A stretch of 64,000 bases of DNA, from assembly GCA_963922205.1 (NCBI GenBank), contig CAWUHX010000206.1, forward strand, positions 496,001 to 560,000, given 5' to 3'. The notes under the pieces were generated by a model. The model worked only from the letters and a program-made list of their open reading frames with translations. It had not been told where the DNA came from and ran no database searches. Shown in pieces: positions 44,901 through 55,980 of this stretch; positions within the stretch are counted from its first letter, which is position 1, and every line of letters begins with the position of its first letter. The DNA is from Romanomermis culicivorax. Its lineage: Eukaryota > Nematoda > Enoplea > Mermithida > Mermithidae. The position numbers were made by a program, and so were the translations under genes.

Positions 44901-47900
44901 TTAGCTTCGCCGCAAATTTTTTCGAAAACGATCAAATGTCGTGTTTTGAAACAGTCTAACCATCCAGTATTGCATTTGAAATCGTGTTTGTCCAAACGTT
45001 GCACGAATTCGTTAGCCTTTCCTATCAAAATGGAACCTGTCACCAGAATGTTCATCGACTGAGTTTGCTTCAACCACTCAACGAGACACTTTTCAATTTC
45101 AGGTTCATCAGATGTTCGCATACGTTTTCTATCAGATGAAAATTGTCCAGACTCAACATTTAACAACAGTTGCTGTTTTCTACGAATGATGGAGTTAATG
45201 GTATTTTTTGATAAGCCATATTTTTCACCAAGCGCGGCATATGAAGTAGTTTCCGCTTCCTTGATAATCTTAAGCTTTGTTTCAAACGAAACAACATTCT
45301 TTTTGACAGGCGGCATGACACACTTGACACAAGAAAAAAAAGCAATGTACAATACCACCAAGACAATAAGACAAGACGTTGTGTTGCATTAAGATGTTTC
45401 TAGAAGTTTCTGGAAGTTTCTGTAATCGATAAAGTGTACATATTATCTGTACACATCGTGTTTACTAAGCGTAGATTAAAGCATGTTCAATATCCGTCAA
45501 GACGTGTTCATTAAACGTAGAATTTAACGTGTATCAAGATATGCAGAGATTCTACCAGGCGTGTTCATTATCTGTTAACCGTGTGCTCATTAACCGTATT
45601 ATCAACATATAAGAAACTATAGGAATTGAGTTGGGACTGTGCTACAGCATGTTTATTAAGCGTAAATGCTCAATATCCAGAGTGTTCATTAACCGTGTTC
45701 GACTGTACTACTTGTAGGAAATCATTATAAATATAATTGGGAGATGAAATAATGACTTAATGTATACGTGATTAATCAAAAAATCGCCCCTTGGGAAGAA
45801 AAACATTATGTTCTTAAAATTCTGCCTCTTCATGCTCTCCTTTCCTTTTCCCCGCTTCTGTGTTGGGTCTTCTGTGCGCATATGGTTACCCTAGCTGTGG
45901 CATACTTTCCTGCTATGAGTTGAGACATGTGAGGTCTGTTGACGTGGATCAGGAGTGGTACTTGGTTTCAAACTCGTAGTTCATAGTCTAATGGGATTAA
46001 TAATACTAAAGCCACATTCAGCATCAAGACTTTCAATTGGAAGCACTGTTCCAAGCCTGATCAGTGATGGGATAAGCCCATACTGCTGAACATGCTGGTT
46101 GAAACAATGTTTCCAAACGTATGTTGTGCCCGATTCTTGAAATGTGCAGGAATCAGTTGGCACAACAGTCTTCAAAGTTTGACTATTCTGTACGTATAAT
46201 TAGTGCATTAAAGTTGCATGATTGGGAGCTGGAAAATGGAGTTGAAATAGTAAATGTTTTTTTGACTGTAAAAAGCATAAAGTAGGGGCATTATTCATTT
46301 TTGTAAGTTCTATGTGGTTAGAGCACTACAACTCCCCCCTCCTGCGCAAAAAGTTGTGAGCAAAAAAAAGGTCACGGCATATTTCAAGCACTACCCTTAA
46401 AATTTATGATTTTACCCCTACCTAAATTTTCGACCTTGGGGACCTTTGGTGGGACGGTTCTCTGACACTTCCCATGGTCCTTAAAGCCGGAGCCTGGCAA
46501 TTATGTGTGATTTTACTCGCTCTTTTATACTCAAGCCGTAAGCAATCATCTCGATTATTAAATCATTTCACTCATTCATGCATGTTACTGAAGATAGGTG
46601 TACACTAGAGATGTATCGGGTACCCGGACTCGAAACAAGACCCGAAATTATTAATCCATTTATTGAACCCAGATCCGTACCGATATTTTTAAAATTTTGT
46701 ACCCGGAACCAGACCCGAACCTGATATTCTTAATATTTTGGACCCGGACTCGATATTTTCAAAGTATGCTACCCGATACATCTCTCGTGTACACCAGCCC
46801 GACAAGTAACGCTGGTTCTGAATTCGGACATTGACACGATTTTCGCTATTTTTGCTGGAATTTAATCACCTGATCGTAATGTGCAATGAACTTTTGCTGG
46901 GAAAGTCAGTTGCACTTTTTTTTCTTTCGTAACTACCTAACAAAATTTTTGTCATAATTATTACACACGCAGGCTATTCAATGATGAAGAAAATCAAACG
47001 TTCGAGTCGATTGCGACGACTCTTCATCGTGATTTCAACAAATCCTGCTACGTCAAAATTGGATTGGTTATTTCGACTCTGCTAAAAGAAAATGATCTCA
47101 TTCCAAGGTCTACGCAACATTTGGTGGCCTTATTTTTACTGTACGAAATGTACAAAAACGAATCATTGGCGCAAAATCCATTTGCACACGTGTTCATACA
47201 ATTATACGTAAGTCTTGCCTGTACCATTTGAAGTTCGGTTTTTAAAATTTTGAACTTGATCTTGCCTCAGCTGGCATGTGGCAACACAAGTAAGTTGTAA
47301 TTATCAGAATTTCGTAATTCAGTTTGTCATTGTGAATATTTATTTTAAAAGCTATTTTTTCTATTTAGAACAAAGGCGATAAGTTAACAGATCAGAGCGA
47401 AACGACAGTGGGTTCCTATCCGGTTTTAACGAAGCACGGAAGGTACTTTCTGGGATTACTTCTTACCGGTGCCATACGAGATCACATGAAAAAAAGTCCG
47501 CGTCAAATTATAAGCATGGAACATTTGATGATGCCGGTGAGTTTTTTAAATAATTATTTTAGTTTTTCCTCTTGAACACGTTTTATTCAAAATGTAAGGA
47601 GAATACTTCATTCGTAAGACACATTCATGTACTAATACACTATTGCCGATGAAAGTAGATATATAGATAATAATTTTTCAGACAGTAGACGTCAATTCAT
47701 TGGAACACGCCATCAACGAAATAACGCCCAGATTTCCATCGCTGAGCAAATGTGGTGTATCAGCTATCATTCCCTATCCCGATACGGAAGCCGCCAAAGA
47801 TATGTAATGTTATTAATGAACAATTTCCTCATCTTCCCTCAGAAATAATCTAATGCAGATCAAAGATTAATTTTTCACTGAAAAAAATCAAAAGTATACA

Positions 47901-50900
47901 TATAGTCTGTTTTTTATCATATATTAAACGGAGCTTGAAGGGCTTATGAGTCAGTCCTTTTATGCATCTGATCATCAATTATCCAAAATTCAGGTAAAGA
48001 GGTTATCAAAATAAAAAATCTCGAATTTTTTGCCTGAAGGGACATACAAATAATTCAAAAATTATGATTATTGTCTTAAAATCATAAAAATTCGTAACGC
48101 CGAAAAAATTACGTTCTTGACCATTTTTTGTTTAAAATTTTCATCAAAAACAGACATTTCTCCGTTTTTCGTCCAAAAAGATGACCCTTTTCTACTTATG
48201 GCTAGCCCTATGATGGCCGTAGATCAAACTACCCCATAGGGAGGGGTCCTGCCTAAAATTCTAAAAATTCATCACTGGGTGCCTAATTTTGAGACAAAAT
48301 GAAGTGTTTAGTGGACATTCAGCTACATTACCCCAGCAAATTTTCAACCTTACCTCTTCCTGAAGAACCTGACCTTGGGGACCTCTGTCGTATATTACTG
48401 GCAAATTTTGAGCATACCTGTAAGACCTCCGACCAGTTGGGGGGGGGGGTAGGAAAAAGTCGAAATTTTTCCCAAAAAAAGGCCAAAAAACATACACTTT
48501 TTGGCAAATTTTTTCCCAACTGGGGGGGGGGGGGTTGGGGGGAAATGATTTTTGGTACTGGGTTGGCCAAGTTGGGGGGGGTCCCCCCCAAGTACAGGTA
48601 TGATCTTGAGGGTTCACCACATCGCTAGTTGCTTAGTTCAAGATTCTTATCCTTGGCAAGTATTCCAGGAAAGTAAACATGTTATCTAACATAAATACTA
48701 CTCATTCATAATGATGATAGGTGACTTAAATTAGCAGCCGATTTTCATCGAATATGCTCAAAAACAAAAATCAGCAGCTGGATGTCAACTCCTCGATTAG
48801 GAGAAATCCCAAGATTCCTTACAACAAGGAAAAAGACAAAGAGATCCACTTCTTTCAGCTGTGAATTCAGTCTAAGTCTTTCGATCAGTCAGAATGTAGT
48901 TGCAATCTTACTGACTTCCCTATCAAGCATAATGCCAATAAATTATACTAGTTTCATGACAATTTGAAAATGCGCCAGCCATAGTTAGAAATGTATAAAT
49001 GGCATTGGTTGTTGAATGAGTTGGTTCCATATCTACATCTTTATCATTCTTCACAGCTTCCTTTTTTCTGGCAATCACTTCTGCATGAATAAATGAGGCA
49101 CAACTTGCTATTACGTATGTAAAAGAAGCATCGTGTATGCTCCTATATCGGACGATTTTAAAATTAATATTCAGTCCAATTGACTGAGGGACACTGAGTT
49201 TTTAAGGCGGTGCTGAGATATATATTGCTAATATCGAAAGCTGATCTGGACTGCTCATTTGGTTTGCTAACACTGACTGATCTGAAGAACAGAAGATGAA
49301 CAAACAGTGCATCAATATTCAGTAAGTATGGAAAACTAGCTCTAACTTTCATTTCATTGACTAAAAGAGAAAGACCTAGAAGTTCGTCAGCTGGTGATCA
49401 CGAGGTCACTATGCCTATAACGACTGGCACTCACCAAATAAATACTATTCTATCAATACTGACTATTTGATTTCAGGCTTAAATCTATTCCTGTCCTGAC
49501 AGCTGTTTGCCAATTATACTTATCATATAGTTATAGTCAATAGCTTATAGGCCCGATGGAAAATTTCGGGGCGGTCGATCACTGCTTGGGGTTTCTATAG
49601 CAGTCATCCCAATTTTGTTTACCCGTTATAAAATATTTCTAAATTAAGAAATGATAAAATTCAGTACTCTGATCAAAGTTGTTTACAGTAATCGTTTATT
49701 ACAAAACCTTAAGCTCAAAAAGAAAAAAGAGTTTATACGTAACTGGCTCAGTGGTGAGGAGGTGAATTGTTATTAGACTCTTCATATTCTTATTTCATTC
49801 AAAATTCAATCATTCGTGTCGGTGAAATGAAAGTTCTAGTCATATTTTTCAATACTTACTATTTTGCATAATTGATCGTATTCACTGATAAGTACAGGAA
49901 TGCTCGATGTATATTTCAGATCTTATTCGGAACAACAAGCTGTCATACAAACTTGCGAACAAATGTTTGTCGGAGCGAATCCTGCCGCATTCGAACTATT
50001 GAGGCCTGAAATGATACGACTGGCCCCTCCGTTACATATTGCCGAGGACGAAGTATGTCGATGACATTTTCCTAATCGAATGAAACATTAAAATTCATTC
50101 ATAATTTTATAATTACTAAGATGGCATGGATTCAACCAGATTTGGCTTACCAAGTTTTGCCGTTGTATAATAAAGATGAAATGGAACCTGAAATCAAGAA
50201 AAGTCGGGATAACTCGGAGGGTAAGAAGTTTAGTTAACTGATCCGTTGCTTCATTCTGCCTCCTGTGATTCTTGTTTTTGTGTCAAAAAATTAAATATTG
50301 ACCTTTTTTATCTCTGTAGACTTGAATTGCAATCTTTATTCAGTTAGGGCATGTAGATTTTCTATTCTGTACTTGGCGTGTCAAAAGTATATCAATCAGC
50401 ATCACAATTTACAGCGGTGGACCAAAAATACACCTTGGTCGTTCTATTCGATAAATTTCGTTCTAGCGCACAGATGTCGATGAAAATTTTAACAACTCAT
50501 CACGAAGAAATTTTCTAGTGGATGATAAAAATTTTATGATAATCTGTAAATTCTAACGCCACGAATTTTTTACACTAGTGCGGGAGTGAAAAAGCTCCGT
50601 AAAAAAGCTTAAGTACATTGCTATAATTTTTCATGTTCTAATTCAACTGAATAAGTAAATTCAAATTTGTTACCTTTTCTTTCCCGAAGCCTTGTTTTCT
50701 CGTTCGCACTATCTCGTGAAATATAATTTTAGTAGAAAAATGGTTCCGCGGTTATTCTTGCTAACTCCAGTATCGAACAAGATGTACTTCGAGTCAAAAG
50801 AAGTTGAACGGTATTAAAATCGATACTTAACGAGCAACCGAAAAACTCGAACAATAATAACCAATCTTTACAACATAGTTGATATGTTCATGTACTCTCA

Positions 50901-53900
50901 AAAATGTGGCTGGAATTCATAATAAAATTTGCATTATTCCTCAAAATTAATAAAAGTGCGAAAAAACTCGTGTTTTTTCGTTGTCCTGATTTTCGGCCCT
51001 AAAATCGACCGCTTTATATGTTTTTAACTTATTGTTTCCCTTTATTAGCTATGCCTAGCTGTACAAGGACTGCTGACTCGAAACTCTCGGAATATGACTT
51101 AAAACCAGAGAGCCCTGAATTTCCTGATGCCTTCGTCCTACAAAATAGTGAAGATATTATGAAAATGAACGATGATTCGGTCTTGATGCTACAAGCTTTT
51201 AAAATGACGCTTTCAACGTCGGATCAGCAGCAGTTGATTGATCGAATCAAAGAAGACGAAAATTTCGTCCTTGCGACTGGTTTCACACCGTCAAAGGTAA
51301 CGAAAGAATTGTATGATGAAGTCGGTCATTTTTGTATAAAATGAACCATGGTTACACAAGAAGTTGTTCCTTATGCCTATATCGGACTTCAGCAAGATGC
51401 TGTATTAATTGAGAAGAAATGTCTCGTCAGCCTTATCCGCATAGTATCACGTTTTTCGTTTTTTTTTCAATCATCCTGCTGGGAAACTGGAGGGATCAAA
51501 AGAATCAAATGTGTAAAAACGGTCTGTTTAAATGAAACAAAAAAACATTGACTTTTGTGCAACTTTTGTACTGCTGACTAACGAAAAAAGGCAACCAAAA
51601 TCGTCGCCAAATTCAATTATACTTGCCGTTTTAGACACTAATGCATTATTCCCCCTACTTCTCTTGATGACACTTAAGTTTCACCGTGACTGATTAATCA
51701 ATGCGCTCCTTGGTTTCATATCATGCTAATCTCAGTTTTTCACAGCAGCTATTCCGAAGTTCACTGAATTCTGTGTCTTTCATTCAGCTTCCTAGTCTAG
51801 TTGAAAATAATCCGATGATAGCTATCGAGGCCCTTTTGAAAGTGATGGACTCCAGTCAGATTACTGAGTAAGCATTCCTCATTTCTAATTTCTGTCGTTA
51901 CAATTTTATTTTGTCATTTTTTAGATATTTCATGGAATTAGTCAAGATGGAAATGTCGTTGCACAACATGGAAGTTGTGAATCGCTTGACTGCGGTAAGT
52001 TCCATGAATTTCTATCTGCAACCCTTACATATGACTGCTTCCTGCAGCTGTGATGTCAGCGGGTTTTTTTAGTGGAGGGGTCATTATTATACTCCATTCA
52101 TGTTGAAATGATCGATGCAGCGATTTCGCTGCAAAACTTTTCTATAAAATTATGGAAGGCTCGTTAACTCTGTTGAATAAATTTTTCCTTCGCTGTACAG
52201 ACTTATGGATGATAACACTCTCTTCAACTATTTAAAATAATTAAACTTGATTTCTAGCAATGCTGCGTTTATCGAAACTGTGACCGCTGCAGCGATCATT
52301 TCAAAATGAATGGAATAGTCGAAAAAGCGAATTTTGGTCTCAAAAATATGCGAGTTAATGTCGCAAGATGCCATAAAAACGCTCTTTGTTATGCGAGATG
52401 TCAAAAAATGATCTCCGTCACACTTTTTTAATCAAAAGTGACTATTTTAAAACTAGAACTTGACATTTTCCAATGTTTCAGTCTGATAAAGTTTGAGGGT
52501 TCGAACAGCTGCTCTGATTTCTCAGAGTTCAGGTTTCCTGTCGGATCATTCTTAGTGGAGTCACCGGATACCATGGCATGCAAGGCCGTATTTGAGAGGG
52601 CGGGAGGCTGCAGCACCCTTGGCACTTCGTCATATGTCAATTTTGTGTCTATCTCTCAGAAAAATCTCAAAATTTTCCGACGCTTCGCTCCGGTCATCAG
52701 GTTAACAGTCATTGTTTTCTATCAGGCTTGGCCGTTAGCATATCTACTTCCATTTGCTAAATAACCTTCATCAGTTTCAATCAACTGAATTACCCATCTC
52801 TTTTTTTATTATTAGTTAAAAGTCAATATTTTGCCAATAAATGAGATTTTTCATCAATCTTTACATTTTTCTCTCTCGTCTCGCATTAGGGTTTCCAACT
52901 ATCGCTTTTAAAACGATGAAAACACCATTCTAGGACTGGACATTTAGATCTTTTACCAAGGAATAATTATTGCGAACAGTCATTTTCCAGCATTTTGGAA
53001 CACAAAAATCCGAAAATTTTTCCGGCCCTACGCGCCGAAATAAGAAGGATGTTATTATCCATTAGTTTGTTTCCAATTTATTTTCATTGATGTAAAGATT
53101 CAGTTTCCAGCCTTTTAGAATGTGAAAACCTGAAAATTTTCCCGGCGCTGGGTGCTTTTTTAATGTTTTTTCTCCGTCCACCCCTCCGCTCAAAAAATTC
53201 ATGGCTATAGCCCTGACGGTATGTGAATCACATGTATGTTATAGTCTAAACCTTGCTCACCCATGTGATCTAGAAAGCCTAGAATTTTCAAGCATAGAAT
53301 ATATCGAAACTTTTACACTTCCTACAATTAGGTTCAATATAAAACTACTTGATTTTAGACATTATAAAACGATATCTGCATACTGTACTTTTCCCAAGTA
53401 AGAATTCTTCTTTCGATTTCAATAGAGTGAGAATTGCGTTGTAGACATATCAGTGGATGCCACTATCTGATCCCGTGTTTTAGACATTCGATGTCAGTTT
53501 CTTTCGTTTTAGAATTTTCTTCTCACTCATAACCATACAAGGTCATTGAGGTTCCATCGTTTGTGTTTTTATATCACGATTCTATCCGAGCGGTTTGCTT
53601 ACCACATACGTATTTTACTAGTATCCTATACTTATAGCACGTGGAGCTACCGCAAGAATTTTTGCATCTGTACGTTTCAAACTGCATCCACGCCTGTGAA
53701 AATACTCAAGATCGTTATATGCAAAGCCGGTTAGTGCGTTTAGTGTGCGTCTTCCTGCAATCTTTAATCAGAAACAAGATTGTCAGTGTATCGGTGAGTA
53801 TAGAAGCTTCAGTCCGACGCACAAACATTGACTTCAAACTACGAACACTTCTAAATCTGCATTTATATTTCACGGCCACGGCCACGCCAGCCGTGACCAA

Positions 53901-55980
53901 TCGAATTACAGTGCACATGATGTGCAACCAACGTCAGTTTTTCCAGGCGCAGTCTGATTGGTCACGGCCGCCGTGGCCGTGCCGTGATGTATGAATGCGG
54001 CTTAACAGTTTGTAGATTGTTTGAGAAATGTTTGAAGTCGAAAAAATGTCCTCAAACATTCGACAAAAAAGGCGCAAACACTCACGAGTTGTAGCTCAAA
54101 TAATCCACAAAAATTTCTCAGACTCTATTTCGTCTTTTATAGTCCAGGGGAAATGAATATAAATGTCATCTATCTATAGGTCATAAATCATGGGCATAGC
54201 TTATATTCGCTAGAGTCGAATGAACAGAAAATGTGTTTCAACCCGCATTCATGCATTTTCTTACTTTATTTATGAAAGTTGTAACAGTTTTCTGCTTCAG
54301 GTTCACACTGCGCTAGGTTTACTAGAATAGGGTTATTCTAGTAAAGCTTTCGCGGTGTGAACGATGTATGCCGGAATAAGAAGGACCCTTTCAGGTCATT
54401 GCCCTAAATTCTTCATAATAATGTGTCCCGACCACACATGTAACGGAGCCCCGAGGTCTAGGGGGGTCGGACGACCTTTTTTGGGCCGGGGGTCAGTAAT
54501 TCCCAAAATTTGGGGGGGGAGGGGTCTCTCAAGCAAAAAAAATCGATTTTTCACGAGAAAATTTCGAAAAATAGTTTGAAAAATAGTAATTTTTTTCGAA
54601 AAAAAGACCGAAACAATGTATTCGTGGCGCGAAGCGCCCAAAAAATTCACGTTTTTGACCATTTTTTGTTCAAAAACTGACATTTTTCATCAAAAAATTA
54701 ATATTTTTCAGTATTTTTCCGACTAAAAGTATGGGGGTTCCTATGGCTACCATATGGCTAGCCATAGGATTGGAAAATCCTGGGTGGCGGTCGCCCAATG
54801 GCTAGCCATATGGTCGACGATTTTGGGGGAGGGGTTCCCATAGCATTCCCCCCCAATTACATGTATGAGTCCCGACCATGATTAATTTTTCTTCAAATAA
54901 AAAACTTGACCATGAGCCAATTTTTCGTTAGTACTGTAGTGACTCTGTCATTTTCTCATTTGCGTCTTGCGCCTTGTATCGCCAAGGTTCATTTGAAATC
55001 AAATGGATGGTAATGTGTATTCAAATGTCGTGTACTTGTTTTGAGCATTTCATGCACCAATTTTTAACAGATATAACCGGCATCAGCTGATTTTAGACGG
55101 GACTGTCAATAGTGTTGCAGAATTTTTTTATAGGTAGTCTGTTTTTTATAAAATGCCTCCAAATAGAAAAGTGACACTAATCAGTACTGTCGTTAAAATC
55201 GTTTACGAAAAGCTCTTATCGTAAAATTTTTCACTCGAAAAATTGTTAAAGATGGCGTCAGTATGTTCACAAATTTCCAGCCATATACGATATTTTGTTT
55301 ATTAGAAAATCGTTTAAAATTTGAAATACTACTTGCTTTCCACTTTCATTATTTAGAAACATTTCAAGAAAAATAGCAGACTATAGATTTTTCTATAAAC
55401 TGCTGTCCGCTAAACGAATAATTACAGTTCGAAAAATTAATTCACTTGCAATTATTAAATGGCAAGGGTGTCCCCCCCCCCCACATGCTCAGACTCTTCA
55501 CATAAAACTACAGTAGCCCAAATTTTGACCCCTCTATTTGTGCATAAAGATATTTTCCCAGTAAATTGGTATTATGTTTCGATAAAGGAACTACGACACA
55601 AATTGCATAACTGGCTTTCACGTTCATCAACCATGTCAACTTCCGACACGCACCTGTAGTTGTTTTTCTTTCGTTTACTGCGACCTCAATCAATCTACAA
55701 ACGTTTCGAGAAGGATTTGCAAACACTGAATAAACAAAATTGCTTCAATCACTGTTGTTCAATTGTTTGAGAGATAATTGCATCTCAAACACAAACGCGG
55801 CGTTGTTTGCTCGTCAGACATCTATCGTGCCCTATTTCTAATCAATTTTGTTTCCAGGATTTGCTCATCGAAGTTCAGGCATTTTGTCTCGAATTCAATA
55901 GAATCAAAGAAGCGGCTGCGCTGTTCAGATTATTGAAACAACTAGACGAAAGTCAAAATGAGGAACATTCGAATACCTAA
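38964..55980 (+). CDS. CNOT11: CNOT11, CCR4-NOT deadenylase complex subunit 11, eleven exons
   Basis: Structural subunit of the CCR4-NOT complex, which shortens mRNA poly(A) tails; binds CNOT1 with CNOT10. Exons: 38964-39004, 46973-47207, 47369-47536, 47682-47803, 49920-50052, 50121-50220, 51049-51296, 51788-51867, 51925-51994, 53638-53793, 55858-55980. All junctions are gt...ag and phases agree; the sum is 1,476 bp, 491 residues (human 510). The N-terminus is [16 protein letters not shown]. Later exons show [69 protein letters not shown] and [20 protein letters not shown], the Not11 domain, the best-conserved part. The tiny first exon and its phase match make the 8-kb intron 1 convincing. 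Intron 1 hosts a Tigger transposon, a LINE remnant and MITEs. Confidence 0.93.
39130..39985. mobile_element. Element with TTGCAACC terminal arrays, related to the GTGCAAAA family
   Basis: Both ends carry three spaced motifs, on the left around 39130-39205 ('gcacacagcaacc', 'ctgtgcaacc', 'ttgcacagtgcaac') and on the right around 39900-39962 ('gtgcgcaacc', 'tgtgcaacc', 'ttgcacattgcaacc'). Two hairpin cores lie inside (39296-39310 GGCGCTTCGCGCC; 39722-39737). The boundaries are approximate. In CNOT11 intron 1. Confidence 0.45.
40256..40430. mobile_element. MITE of the CATACCTGTA family, short copy
   Basis: Starts CATACCTGTAGATTGGGG and ends near cccatgtatg. The inside carries 'gggcccccaacttggtcgaa' and 'gggacccccaacccgaaaaa'. 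It is more diverged than the copies at 36240 and 48413. Confidence 0.45.
40545..41140 (+). pseudogene. LINE reverse-transcriptase 3' remnant
   Basis: The plus-strand frames read [39 protein letters not shown], then [19 protein letters not shown], the usual order near the end of the RT domain of CR1/Jockey-type LINEs. There are several stops and at least one frameshift. It lies in CNOT11 intron 1 and is dead. Confidence 0.65.
41472..41950. mobile_element. Inverted-repeat element built on GCCCGAA/TTCGGGC words
   Basis: The left side has 'caagcccgaaagcccagccc' and the right side 'gggctgggttcgggcttctg', with further 'cgggcttcggg', 'ggcccgacc' and 'gggtcggaccgggcc' inside. The ends look inverted, but exact borders and a target duplication were not found. 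No coding capacity. Confidence 0.45.
42790..43140. repeat. Diverged copy of the CATACATGTAA MITE family
   Basis: Shares the inner order with 21677-22105: 'ggtcaagcgacctttt', 'ggtgcgaagctt', 'gacatttttgacc', 'ctaccatatggctagccat', 'ccgacgatttttgg'. The terminal CATACATGTAA motifs are lost. Confidence 0.5.
43423..45705 (-). mobile_element. Full-length Tigger/pogo-type DNA transposon with TA target duplication
   Basis: The left end CAGTCGAACACCGTTAATGA at 43423 and right end ...CGTGTTCGACTG at 45705 are inverted repeats of about 24 bp, each flanked by TA (43421-43422, 45706-45707). Subterminal GTGTTCATTATC-like words recur at both ends. The single gene inside (minus strand) is open after removal of one intron. 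Size 2,283 bp. It sits in CNOT11 intron 1 in the opposite orientation to the host gene. Confidence 0.9.
43549..45316 (-). CDS. Tigger-type transposase (CENP-B-like DNA-binding, DD29D)
   Basis: Cut-and-paste transposase. Exon 1 runs 45316-44731 (ATG at 45314-45316) and exon 2 44516-43549. The proposed 214-bp intron (gt...ag) keeps the frame and gives 517 residues, normal for the family. The N-terminal CENP-B/psq helix-turn-helix lies at about residues 8-55 ([17 protein letters not shown]), a second DNA-binding helix domain at about 70-135, and the DDE catalytic domain has Asp170 (YNADETG), Asp283 (VIDNCPAH) and Asp313 (MQPMDQGVI), 29 residues apart. The C-terminal part is acidic. The intron contains a palindromic insert and adds about seven residues (KFKHVFS) that relatives lack, so the protein may be slightly altered or the splice sites may differ. 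Confidence 0.85.
45981..46175 (-). pseudogene. hAT-like transposase C-terminal fragment
   Basis: A 64-codon minus-strand frame ends with [21 protein letters not shown], resembling the hAT dimerisation block (VLPxSxAExERGFS). Nothing else of the transposase is seen, so it is a fragment. Support is one motif. Confidence 0.4.
46597..46795. mobile_element. MITE with GGTGTACAC...AGAGATGTATCGGGTA ends
   Basis: Inverted ends of 26 bp with one mismatch (46597-46622 and 46770-46795) enclose 199 bp made of 'acccggac', 'gacccgaa' and 'gatattttaaaattttg' words. It ends 180 bp before CNOT11 exon 2. No coding capacity. Confidence 0.75.
48040..48250. repeat. Diverged piece of the CATACATGTAA MITE family
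   Basis: Similar order to the 3' half of 21677-22105 ('ttgaccattttttgttt', 'catcaaaaacagacattt', 'tatggctagccctat', 'cccatagggaggggt'). It lies within a CNOT11 intron and leads into the 48413 element. Confidence 0.4.
48413..48602. mobile_element. MITE, CATACCTGTAAGA family, copy 2
   Basis: Starts CATACCTGTAAGACCTCCGA and ends TACAGGTATG. It shares 'ccagttggggggg', 'ggccaaaaaacatacacttt' and 'gggttggccaagttgggg' with 36240-36589 and is a shortened version. It lies in a CNOT11 intron. Confidence 0.7.
53855..54002. mobile_element. GC-rich MITE, copy 2, in a CNOT11 intron
   Basis: Reverse-oriented relative of 24555-24695: same 'gtgcacatgatgtgcaacca', 'gattggtcacggc' and 'gtatgaatgcggctta' words. 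GC-rich ends with GGCCACGGCC and GGCCGCCGTGGCC form a stable inverted repeat. It begins 61 bp after a CNOT11 exon. Confidence 0.65.
54435..54867. mobile_element. MITE, CATACATGTAA family, copy 2
   Basis: Very similar to 21677-22105 over its whole length, including 'gcgaagcgccc', 'atggctagccataggattgg' and the terminal 'caattacatgtatg'. The left end reads CACACATGTAACGG. In the last CNOT11 intron. Confidence 0.7.
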
